Assembly: GCA_022848835.1 (NCBI GenBank)
Contig: JAJISG010000215.1
Location: 1 to 7,189, forward strand
DNA from: Thermoplasmatota archaeon
Lineage (GTDB): Archaea; Thermoplasmatota; Thermoplasmata; RBG-16-68-12; JAJISG01
Length of the DNA stretch: 7,189 bases
Direction of reading: 5' to 3'
This document shows positions 1 through 5,386 of this stretch, piece after piece; the stretch's first letter is position 1, and each line of letters starts with the position of its first letter. A program made the translations under genes and the position numbers. The notes under the pieces are model-generated. The model was not told the DNA's origin, made no database searches, and worked only from the letters and a program-made list of their open reading frames with translations.

Positions 1-381
1 AAACCCGAAGAAGCCTCCCACGATGGCAAACACCTTACCGCCGGTCCCGTCCTTGAGGTATAGCTCCACCTCGGGCATGGCGTAGCTCGCCATGTGGATG
101 TGTATCTCCCTCAGGTCATATGCGTCCGCAAAGTCTATGAGAAGGGCGTCGGTGGAGGTGGCCCTCCACATGGTCGACGAGGACTCATCGATGGCCTTGG
201 AGGGCTCGTAGCCCGAGGTCCAAGTGGAGGCCGTCGCCGTCCCGCCATTGGAGGCGGCGGCGAAGTTCAGGTAGCTTGGATCCGACGGCAGCGTGGCGGC
301 CGCCTGCGGCGCCTGAAACATCACTATCAAGAGAAAGAGAGTCACAGCCAGGCTCAAGATACGACTTAGCCAAGGTCTCAT
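1..381 (-). CDS. Secreted protein with F5/8 type C (discoidin-like) domain start, partial (3' end outside window)
   Basis: Translating the minus strand from the ATG at 381-379 gives 127 residues with no stop, so the gene continues past the left edge. Residues 1-29 form a signal peptide: MRPWLSR with Arg at 2 and 7, a hydrophobic core at about 8-22, and an AAA cleavage site near residue 29. The mature part begins with a pattern typical of F5/8 type C or galactose-binding-like beta-sandwich domains: an A-S-x-x-G-T-A-T-A-S strand, then YEPSKAIDES, a S-T-x-W motif near 69-72, and LLIDFADAYDLREIHIH. The protein is therefore probably exported and may bind carbohydrate or another surface ligand. What follows the domain is unknown. 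A purine-rich Shine-Dalgarno (GGGGAGGG) lies just upstream of the start. The gene is divergent from the rest of the window. The reading frame and signal peptide are firm; the domain assignment is moderately sure. Confidence 0.8.
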   Translation of the reverse strand, partial: MRPWLSRILSLAVTLFLLIVMFQAPQAAATLPSDPSYLNFAAASNGGTATASTWTSGYEPSKAIDESSSTMWRATSTDALLIDFADAYDLREIHIHMASYAMPEVELYLKDGTGGKVFAIVGGFFGF

Positions 382-404
382 TCCCCACACCCTCCCCTTG
401 GGCC

Positions 405-459
405 GATTCGGAGACAACTGCCAATTACCTCTAACTACATAAAGATAATGATTCGGAGA
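405..459. repeat. Direct repeat GATTCGGAGA (two copies) in the divergent intergenic region
   Basis: The 10-mer GATTCGGAGA occurs exactly at 405-414 and 450-459, 45 bases apart start to start, in the 143-base gap between two divergent genes. The copies flank the TATA-like element at 435-444 and the predicted start site of the leftward transcript. That placement would suit paired binding sites of a regulator, but a chance repeat cannot be excluded. Nothing else recognisable lies in the gap apart from the two TATA candidates. Confidence 0.3.
435..444 (-). promoter_or_regulatory. Candidate TATA box for the secreted-protein gene
   Basis: On the minus strand this reads CTTTATGTAG, close to the archaeal TATA consensus, in an A+T-rich stretch inside a GC-rich region. 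Its centre is about 58 bases from the ATG at 381. Transcription would begin near 413 and leave a leader of about 30 bases, enough to include the Shine-Dalgarno-like GGGGAGGG. The call rests on motif and spacing alone. Confidence 0.4.
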
Positions 460-489
460 GAAAGAACATTCGAATCCATTAGCGGCAAG

Positions 490-497
490 CTTTCTAG
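490..497 (+). promoter_or_regulatory. Weak TATA-like element upstream of the 525-962 gene
   Basis: CTTTCTAG is centred about 32 bases before the ATG at 525, the same distance seen for better TATA candidates before rfcS and the last gene. No clear Shine-Dalgarno precedes this ATG, which fits a leaderless transcript and mildly supports this start codon. The motif itself is a poor match to consensus. Confidence 0.25.
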
Positions 498-524
498 GAA
501 AGGTCACCAAGGACTGCTGCGACA

Positions 525-962
525 ATGTCGATTGCCTCTCTCTACCAGTCGCCAATGGAAAGTCTTAACTGGAATTCTTTAGAGCGAGGAATCGCGAGAG
601 ATAGCTTCCCCGAGAAGTGCTGGGCGATAGATGGTCTCCCTTATATATCGCCCAATCTCTCGATTCCCCGCGTGGGACCCCTCACCGTGAGCTATGACAG
701 GCTGAAGGAGTATGTCGACTCCTCCGGAATGTACAAGATGTACGAAGAGGGGGAGGAGATCGTCCTCATCTTCGAGCCAACTTTCATCGAGGCCAGTTTT
801 CACGGCTCCGGAGCTCGCACCTTCATAACCTGCAAGAGGGAGGGTGACCTGGTCACCGTCCAGCGGTTCGAAATCGAGGATGAGGAGGGGGAGAAGAGGG
901 AGCTCGATCTGGAGGCCGCTAGGGAGTCTCTTGCGGCGTGGCTCGAGACGGTGGAAGACTAA
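525..962 (+). CDS. Unrecognised acidic soluble protein (145 aa)
   Basis: I do not recognise this protein. It has no signal peptide or membrane segment, so it is probably cytoplasmic. The middle (about 70-118) looks like alternating beta strands (EEIVLIFEP, FIEASFHG, RTFITCKREG, DLVTVQRFEI). An acidic turn (EDEEGEK) and a C-terminal amphipathic helix rich in Glu/Leu (LDLEAARESLAAWLETVED) follow, suggesting a small alpha/beta fold. Codon choice in about the first 45 codons is more A/T-rich than in the rest, and a 9-bp inverted repeat sits there, so a later start is possible (GTG at 672 or 687 is in frame). The TATA-like element 32 bases before 525 favours the long form. It is transcribed in the same direction as the ligase gene 70 bases downstream, but the gap holds its own promoter-like signals. 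The frame is likely real; the function is unknown. Confidence 0.7.
   Translation: MSIASLYQSPMESLNWNSLERGIARDSFPEKCWAIDGLPYISPNLSIPRVGPLTVSYDRLKEYVDSSGMYKMYEEGEEIVLIFEPTFIEASFHGSGARTFITCKREGDLVTVQRFEIEDEEGEKRELDLEAARESLAAWLETVED
621..654. repeat. 9-bp perfect inverted repeat inside the 525-962 gene
   Basis: TGGGCGATA at 621-629 is exactly mirrored by TATCGCCCA at 646-654, leaving a 16-base loop that contains TTATATAT. It could form an RNA hairpin early in the message or be a protein-binding site. It could also mark a promoter for a shorter version of the gene. No function can be read from it. Confidence 0.3.
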
Positions 963-972
963 GCCTCTTCCT

Positions 973-1003
973 TTCGAATTTTGTTGAACAAGTCTCTTAA
1001 GAG
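973..1003. promoter_or_regulatory. Promoter region of the ATP-grasp gene with three stacked palindromes
   Basis: Three short perfect palindromes sit in a row in the gap before the ligase gene: TTCGAA (973-978), TTGTTGAACAA (981-991, one central base) and CTCTTAAGAG (994-1003). Their centres are about 10.5 and 12.5 bases apart, roughly one helical turn each. The last is centred about 34 bases before the ATG at 1033, the TATA-to-start distance seen at other genes here. It may therefore be the TATA box itself (TCTTAAGA), or an operator overlapping it. Confidence 0.35.
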
Positions 1004-1032
1004 CTCCTGCCCAGGCATGTCTCGATTCGAGG

Positions 1033-2772
1033 ATGAGACCTATATCCCCCTGGAGAAAGCACGGTCCCTTCGCAGTCTTCCTAGGCGCACTCTTCCTTCT
1101 GAGCTACTACCTCCACCAGAACCTCTCCCTCCTCCTCCCGGCCCTCTACTCCGCCCGTGTACTGATACAGCTGGCCCTGGCCGCCAGCGTGATAGCGATC
1201 CTTCGCAACGTCGTCGGCATCAGGGCCTTCGGCACCTTCTCCCCCGTCATCATCGCCCTCAGCATGATCTACACAGGCCTGCCGATGGGACTCCTCCTAT
1301 TCACCGGGGTAATGCTCGTGATGATCCTCACCAGGGCAGCCCTACACGGTCAGCGGATTCAGCAGAGCCACCGCGCCGCCATCATGGTGCTCATGGTGGC
1401 CCTAGTGGCCACCCTGGTGGCGACCCTGGGCTCCAGGTTCGGACAGCCGGAGGCCTCCTTCGTCCTCCTCTTCCCTGTAGTCATCACCTCCTGGGTAGCC
1501 GACCGCTACCTGGAACAGGTGGATAAGGTCGGATGGGGGTCACCGACGAAGGCCCTGCTGTGGACCATACTACTCGTAGCCACCGCCTATCTGGTGATAG
1601 CGCAGGACCCGTTGGTTGACTACTTCACGCAGGAGCCGTTGATGTGGCCGCTGCTCGTCCTGCTCCACTGGTTCCTGGGTACCCGAGTGAGGATGCGGGT
1701 CTCGGAGAAGCTACGCTTCGGACCCCTGAAGAGGCTGGAGGAGGTCGTCCTCAACGGCGGCCTCTCGAAGACCATCCTGACGCTGAACAGGAGGAACAGG
1801 CAATATGTGGACCGCTATAACCCGCCGGAAGTGATGGGGAGCCTCAACAAGTCCAGAGCCAAGGCCCTCATGCTTTTGGAAGGCATCCCGGTGCCGGACA
1901 ACTACCTCCTGGTGTCAAGGAAGGAGGAGATGTCCGAGGCTTCGGAGGTCTTCCTGAAAGCGCGGAGCTTCGCCCTGAAGCCCGCCGACGGCTATGGCGG
2001 CGAGGGGATCGTCATCGTCCATCAACGGGAGGGGGATAGGTACGTAACCGGCAGAGGCCCGTTGCGGCTGGAGGACCTCCTGCAGCACCTGGCCGCCATC
2101 CTGGAGGGGGACTACAACGCGGGGAACCCGGATGAGGCCCTAGTGGAAGCTCTGGTGGAGACCCATCCCGCCCTCAGAGCCATTGCAGTCGAGGGGGTCC
2201 CCGACATTCGGGTTCTCTGTTTCCGCGGCTACCCCATCATGGCGATGCTCCGCCTCCCTACAAGGCAGTCGGACGGCAAGGCCAACCTTCACCTGGGAGC
2301 AGTGGGCGTCGGGGTGGGGATTGGGACGGGAGTCATCACCTTCGCCACGTGGAAGGGCGAGCTTGTAGAACGCCATCCCGACACGGGGACCAGGCTCCTG
2401 GGCTTCCACCTACCCTTCTGGGAGGAGATACTGGAGATCGCGTGTGAGGCCCAGAGGGCGTCCGGCCTCGGGTTCGCCGGGGTGGACGTCGTCCTGGATG
2501 CCCGGAGGGGGCCCCTCGTCCTCGAGGTCAACCGGAGGCCCGGTCTCGACATCCAGAAGGCCAACGGCTGCGGTCTGGTACCACGCCTCGAGGCCATAGA
2601 GGCGCTGCAGGTCATAGAGGAGCCCTCCCAGGTACGCGTCCTCAGGGCCATGGAGATGGACCGTCGGAGATGGAGAGCCCCCGCCTCGCCCACTGCCCCT
2701 CCCGAGGGGCCCATGGCTCCTCCCAGCCACCTCCACGCCCCCCCTCCCTCGCATCCGACGGGGGGCCACTGA
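1033..2772 (+). CDS. Membrane-bound RimK-related ATP-grasp ligase fused to a 7TM (7TM_transglut-type) domain
   Basis: This 579-residue protein has two parts. Residues 1-230 are membrane: one hydrophobic helix at about 12-28, then about seven more (near 41-57, 68-82, 83-101, 114-133, 141-158, 173-190, 203-217). They include LRNVVGIRAFGTFSPV and end in SEKLRFGP, which match the 7TM domain normally fused to inactive transglutaminases. Residues about 245-530 match the alpha-L-glutamate ligase-related ATP-grasp family: LNRRNRQYVDRYNP, an ATP-loop KPADGYGGEGIVIV (Lys316), GVPDIRVLCFRGYP, DGKANLHLGAVGVG, and metal-binding Asp485 with Glu498/Asn500 in LVLEVNRRPGL. Such enzymes use ATP to activate a carboxylate and join it to an amine, typically adding amino acids to peptides or proteins. 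The true substrate is unknown. The active domain should be cytoplasmic. The inactive transglutaminase domain expected between the first TM and the 7TM unit is absent. The tail (548-579) is Pro/His-rich. The subtilisin gene starts one base after the stop. Confidence 0.9.
   Translation: MRPISPWRKHGPFAVFLGALFLLSYYLHQNLSLLLPALYSARVLIQLALAASVIAILRNVVGIRAFGTFSPVIIALSMIYTGLPMGLLLFTGVMLVMILTRAALHGQRIQQSHRAAIMVLMVALVATLVATLGSRFGQPEASFVLLFPVVITSWVADRYLEQVDKVGWGSPTKALLWTILLVATAYLVIAQDPLVDYFTQEPLMWPLLVLLHWFLGTRVRMRVSEKLRFGPLKRLEEVVLNGGLSKTILTLNRRNRQYVDRYNPPEVMGSLNKSRAKALMLLEGIPVPDNYLLVSRKEEMSEASEVFLKARSFALKPADGYGGEGIVIVHQREGDRYVTGRGPLRLEDLLQHLAAILEGDYNAGNPDEALVEALVETHPALRAIAVEGVPDIRVLCFRGYPIMAMLRLPTRQSDGKANLHLGAVGVGVGIGTGVITFATWKGELVERHPDTGTRLLGFHLPFWEEILEIACEAQRASGLGFAGVDVVLDARRGPLVLEVNRRPGLDIQKANGCGLVPRLEAIEALQVIEEPSQVRVLRAMEMDRRRWRAPASPTAPPEGPMAPPSHLHAPPPSHPTGGH
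2737..2766 (+). promoter_or_regulatory. Possible hairpin covering the subtilisin ribosome binding site
   Basis: GCCCCCC at 2737-2743 can pair with GGGGGGC at 2760-2766, a 7-bp all-GC stem with a 16-base loop. The G tract is the only Shine-Dalgarno-like sequence before the ATG at 2774. Ribosomes finishing the ligase gene (stop at 2770-2772) would melt the stem, which would couple subtilisin translation to ligase translation. A second GC stem, GCCCCT/AGGGGC (2695-2710), lies just before it. The pairing is seen in sequence; the role is inferred. Confidence 0.35.
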
Positions 2773-2773
2773 G

Positions 2774-3928
2774 ATGACTCGCGACAGGATCGCAAGGGAT
2801 GTGGTGGCGAGAGTCCGGAAGGCGCAAATAAAGAGAGGGGCGATGGTGGTGGTAGCCCTGCTTGTGGCGGCCCTTCTCATCGCCTTCCTGGCAGCCGCAG
2901 GCGTGATCAGTCTGCCGCTGACGGGATTGCCGATGCGGGAGGACCAGTTGTGGATCTCCCAGCTTACCCAGGCCGACCGGCTCCAGGAACTCGGGTACGA
3001 TGGGGCGGGCGTGACCATATGCCTGGTGGACACGGGGATTGACCTGATACATCCGGACCTAGCTGGCGTTCACATAGTGGCCTGGAGGGACTTCATCAGT
3101 GGTAGAGCTCTGCCCTACGATGACGGGGGTCACGGTACCGCGATGGCGGGGCTCATAGTTGCCGACGGAAGGGCGAAGGGGTTAGCTCCGGGCGCCTCTC
3201 TCATCGTGGCCAAGGCCCTCAGGTCCAACGGTACAGGGAGCTCAGACACCATCGGCGAGGCCATCGGATTCTGTGTGGACCCGAACGGGGATGGCGATGC
3301 GGGCGATGGTGCCGACATCATCTCCCTCTCCCTAGGGGCCCAGAGGACCCCCTTCTCCACAAACGCGGCGTCCAAGGCAGCGGAGGAGGCCACCACGAAG
3401 GGCGTATTCGTGGTCTCCTCAGCGGGAAACGACGGTCGAGAGGATGATGGTGATGTGGGAACGCCTGCCGACACACCCCTGGTTATCGCCGTGGGCTCCC
3501 TCAACCACCAACTGGAAGTGGCCGCCTTCAGCTCCAAGGGCAACAACAGCCCCACGATGCAGAATTCGAGGGTAGACCCCAACCTGAAGCCAGAGTTCAC
3601 ACTGCCGGGGGTCGGTCTCGTCACCACGGCCATGGGCTCCTCCTACACCAGCATGACGGGTACCTCGATATCGGCGGCCCTCCTCTCTGGCCTCCTGGCA
3701 CTCCTCCTCCAGGCCCATCCGAGTTACGCGAAGGTGGGGGCGGAGTCAGTCGTCCAGATGAAGAACATCCTCATGCTCACCAGCCTCCCCCTAGAAGGGC
3801 AGGAGACGCCCCATGACGACTGGTATGGCTACGGGTTGATACAGGTGCATGAGGCTCACCTAATCCTCCTGTCCGGGAACCCGACGATGCTGGGCCCGTG
3901 GGAGCAGGTCGTGAGTATCAATCAGTGA
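2774..3928 (+). CDS. Membrane-anchored subtilisin-like serine protease (S8 family)
   Basis: This 384-residue protein has a short basic N terminus, one membrane helix at about 22-44, and a subtilase catalytic domain from about 58 to 366. The triad is complete: Asp86 in LVDTGID, His120 in GGHGTAMAG and Ser298 in TGTSISAAL. The oxyanion Asn219 lies in SSAGND. An acidic loop DPNGDGDAGDGAD (169-181) resembles the calcium-binding insertions of archaeal subtilisins. The positive-inside rule (R/K before the helix) puts the catalytic domain outside the cell. Only about 14 residues separate the helix from the catalytic domain, so no inhibitory I9-type propeptide is present and the enzyme may not need classical autoprocessing. 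Its start lies one base after the ligase stop, indicating co-translation. It may cut the ligase product or another surface peptide, but that is inference. The family call is very secure. Confidence 0.95.
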   Translation: MTRDRIARDVVARVRKAQIKRGAMVVVALLVAALLIAFLAAAGVISLPLTGLPMREDQLWISQLTQADRLQELGYDGAGVTICLVDTGIDLIHPDLAGVHIVAWRDFISGRALPYDDGGHGTAMAGLIVADGRAKGLAPGASLIVAKALRSNGTGSSDTIGEAIGFCVDPNGDGDAGDGADIISLSLGAQRTPFSTNAASKAAEEATTKGVFVVSSAGNDGREDDGDVGTPADTPLVIAVGSLNHQLEVAAFSSKGNNSPTMQNSRVDPNLKPEFTLPGVGLVTTAMGSSYTSMTGTSISAALLSGLLALLLQAHPSYAKVGAESVVQMKNILMLTSLPLEGQETPHDDWYGYGLIQVHEAHLILLSGNPTMLGPWEQVVSINQ

Positions 3929-3942
3929 AAAGGCGTGAGAAG

Positions 3943-3950
3943 CTTTTTGT
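3943..3950 (+). promoter_or_regulatory. Candidate TATA box before the three-TM protein gene
   Basis: CTTTTTGT (followed by AG) is centred about 36 bases before the ATG at 3983, in the 54-base gap after the subtilisin. The T-run could equally help end the upstream transcript, since archaeal termination often occurs at T-rich tracts. A small stem, GGAGA/TCTCC (3959-3972), lies between it and the ribosome binding site. Confidence 0.3.
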
Positions 3951-3973
3951 AGGCCCCGGGAGAGGCGTCTCCA

Positions 3974-3979
3974 GGTGAT
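3974..3979 (+). promoter_or_regulatory. Strong Shine-Dalgarno site for the three-TM protein
   Basis: AGGTGATC at 3973-3980, containing GGTGAT, is complementary to the conserved 16S rRNA 3' end and lies three bases before the ATG at 3983. This fixes the start codon there rather than at the Met two codons later. Confidence 0.55.
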
Positions 3980-3982
3980 CCT

Positions 3983-4330
3983 ATGAACATGGTACAGGTC
4001 GCGGTTCTCCTGCTGGGCATCACACTGGGATGGCTTCTCATCTTCGCCGTCCGTCGCTACAGGGTTCAGTGGGGCGCCTTCGCCAGCTTCATGGCCGTGA
4101 TTCTGGGCATCAGCCTCATCAAGTTCCTCTACGCCTCCGATCTCCTCCCATACTACGCCATCGGCCTCTTCGTGGGATTCTTCGGAAACATGGCCGTGAG
4201 AATGGCGGGTACGATCGTAGGTGGGAAGGTGGGAGAGGGCCTGCTGGAGATCTCCGCCTTTCGCGTGAAGGCTGAGGCGGTTGAGACAGATGACGTGGGA
4301 AGAGGTCAAGAGGGCCAGAGCGAGGCATGA
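3983..4330 (+). CDS. Small integral membrane protein with three TM helices (115 aa), unknown function
   Basis: I do not recognise a named family. Three hydrophobic helices are visible at about 5-23, 29-48 and 55-76. A basic stretch RRYR (24-27) lies between the first two. Small residues are frequent in the third region (GLFVGFFGN, MAGTIVGG), suggesting helix packing and perhaps oligomerisation. The C-terminal about 35 residues are hydrophilic, acidic and probably disordered (ETDDVGRGQEGQSEA); by the positive-inside rule the RRYR loop should be cytoplasmic, placing this tail outside unless the third segment does not span. The start is set by a strong Shine-Dalgarno. The gene end overlaps the following protease gene by 41-50 bases, a sign of translational coupling and a hint that the two products work together, for example by holding the protease at the membrane. 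That partnership is inference. Confidence 0.8.
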   Translation: MNMVQVAVLLLGITLGWLLIFAVRRYRVQWGAFASFMAVILGISLIKFLYASDLLPYYAIGLFVGFFGNMAVRMAGTIVGGKVGEGLLEISAFRVKAEAVETDDVGRGQEGQSEA

Positions 4331-5270
4331 GGCTGAGCTTCTCCGCAAGGCCAACGTACTGGGATTGGCGGTAGGCAGGAAGGTCATCGGCGGGGAGGAG
4401 ACGGATGAGCCTTGTGTCGTCATCCTGGTGCGGAAGAAGGTCCCCGAGGAGGAGCTGAAGCCCCGGGATGTGGTCCCGAAGAGGGTAGACAGCGTAAGAA
4501 CGGATGTGGTGGAGACGGGGGAATTGAGGGCCCTAGGTCTTCCCCTTCTCGAAACCCAGCAGAAGCCCACAGATCGAATGCGACCTGCTCCAGGCGGTGT
4601 GAGTGTGGGACATTACCGCGTGACGGCCGGGACCCTGGGGTGTGTCGTCCGACGAGGCTCCCGGGCCTTCATTCTCTCAAACAACCACATACTGGCGGAT
4701 GAGAATCGAGGCCGAAAGGGTGACCCGATTCTTCAGCCAGGTCCCTTGGATGGAGGTGAGCAGCCCCAAGATGTGATCGCCTGCCTCGACGAGTTCGTCC
4801 CAATACGATGGATTCCGCGAGGCCTTCGACGCCTGCTCCCCTCATCCTCACTGAGAAACCTGGTGGACTGCGCTCTTGCCATGCCCCTTGAAGAGGCGGA
4901 TCTGGCTGATGAGATTCGCCTCATCGGTTCTATCGACGGTAGACACGAGGCCGCCATCGACCAGATGGTTGCCAAGAGCGGGCGGACTACGGGTCTGACG
5001 AAGGGCAGAGTGACCCACCTTGAAGCTACGGTCACCATAAGCTACGGGGAGGGTAGGAAGGCCATCTTCGAGGACCAGATATTGACTTCGAAGATGTCCG
5101 AAGCAGGGGACAGCGGATCCCTCGTGGTCAGCGAGGGAAAGAGAGCCGTAGGGTTGCTCTTCGCCGGTGGTGACACGGTCACTGTTCTCAATAGAATCGA
5201 GAATGTACTCTCGACGCTTAGGGTGGAGATCGAGGACGGGAAGATCGTGGGGGAGATTCCGATGCGCTAG
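4290..5270 (+). CDS. Nal1-like trypsin-fold serine protease
   Basis: The protein resembles the bacterial/plant Nal1-like family of chymotrypsin-fold proteases. Numbering from the TTG at 4281 (329 residues), an N-terminal domain (about 25-85) contains NVLGLAVGRKVIGGEET, EPCVVILVRKKVPEEEL and VRTDVVETG. The linker RPAPGGVSVGHYRVTAGTLG leads into the protease domain. The triad is His136 in LSNNHILA, Asp196 in NLVDCALA and Ser278 in AGDSGSLV. KSGRTTGLTKG and AVGLLFAGGDTVTVLN are further family hallmarks. There is no signal peptide or TM, so it is probably cytoplasmic. I prefer the ATG at 4290 (326 residues); the in-frame TTG at 4281 has a GAAGG nine bases upstream and is a real alternative. Both starts lie inside the preceding membrane-protein gene. 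Substrates are unknown. The family is mostly known to me from bacteria, so acquisition by transfer is possible but untested. Confidence 0.92.
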   Translation: MTWEEVKRARARHEAELLRKANVLGLAVGRKVIGGEETDEPCVVILVRKKVPEEELKPRDVVPKRVDSVRTDVVETGELRALGLPLLETQQKPTDRMRPAPGGVSVGHYRVTAGTLGCVVRRGSRAFILSNNHILADENRGRKGDPILQPGPLDGGEQPQDVIACLDEFVPIRWIPRGLRRLLPSSSLRNLVDCALAMPLEEADLADEIRLIGSIDGRHEAAIDQMVAKSGRTTGLTKGRVTHLEATVTISYGEGRKAIFEDQILTSKMSEAGDSGSLVVSEGKRAVGLLFAGGDTVTVLNRIENVLSTLRVEIEDGKIVGEIPMR

Positions 5271-5343
5271 AGATAGCGATGCATTGGGAACAATAGGGGC
5301 GAGGACAGGTCTGTCATCACGCTGGATTCCCCGAGGGACTCCG

Positions 5344-5358
5344 CAAAAGGTTTTAATC
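5344..5358 (+). promoter_or_regulatory. rfcS promoter: BRE-like CAAAAG plus TATA box TTTTAATC
   Basis: A purine-rich BRE-like CAAAAG (5344-5349) directly precedes TTTTAATC (5351-5358). The box centre is about 33 bases before the ATG at 5387, so transcription would start within about 5-10 bases of the start codon. No Shine-Dalgarno is visible, consistent with a leaderless message. The rest of the 116-base gap (5271-5343) shows nothing recognisable. Confidence 0.55.
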
Positions 5359-5386
5359 GAATCTAGCCATCGCAGGCCGACGCAGC

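Noticed and set aside
185..424. 79-codon minus-strand frame and 91-codon plus-strand frame at the left edge
   Set aside because: The minus frame starting at 381 gives a convincing signal peptide and F5/8-like domain, which makes the other frames shadows.
981..1526. Open frame of 181 codons overlapping the ligase start, rich in Pro, Arg and His
   Set aside because: It lies in another frame of the clearly homologous 7TM region and has shadow-like composition with no recognisable fold.
2410..3052. Long minus-strand open frames opposite the ligase end and the subtilisin start
   Set aside because: They are antisense to two strongly recognised genes, low-complexity, and expected in GC-rich coding DNA.
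3860..4570. 236-codon minus-strand open frame across three plus-strand genes
   Set aside because: It spans the subtilisin, the three-TM gene and the Nal1-like protease, all better supported, and its translation has no family features.
4807..5337. Near-repeat TGGATTCCGCGAGG / TGGATTCCCCGAGG, once inside the protease gene and once in the gap after it
   Set aside because: A single 14-base match with one difference is compatible with chance, and no longer duplication surrounds it.
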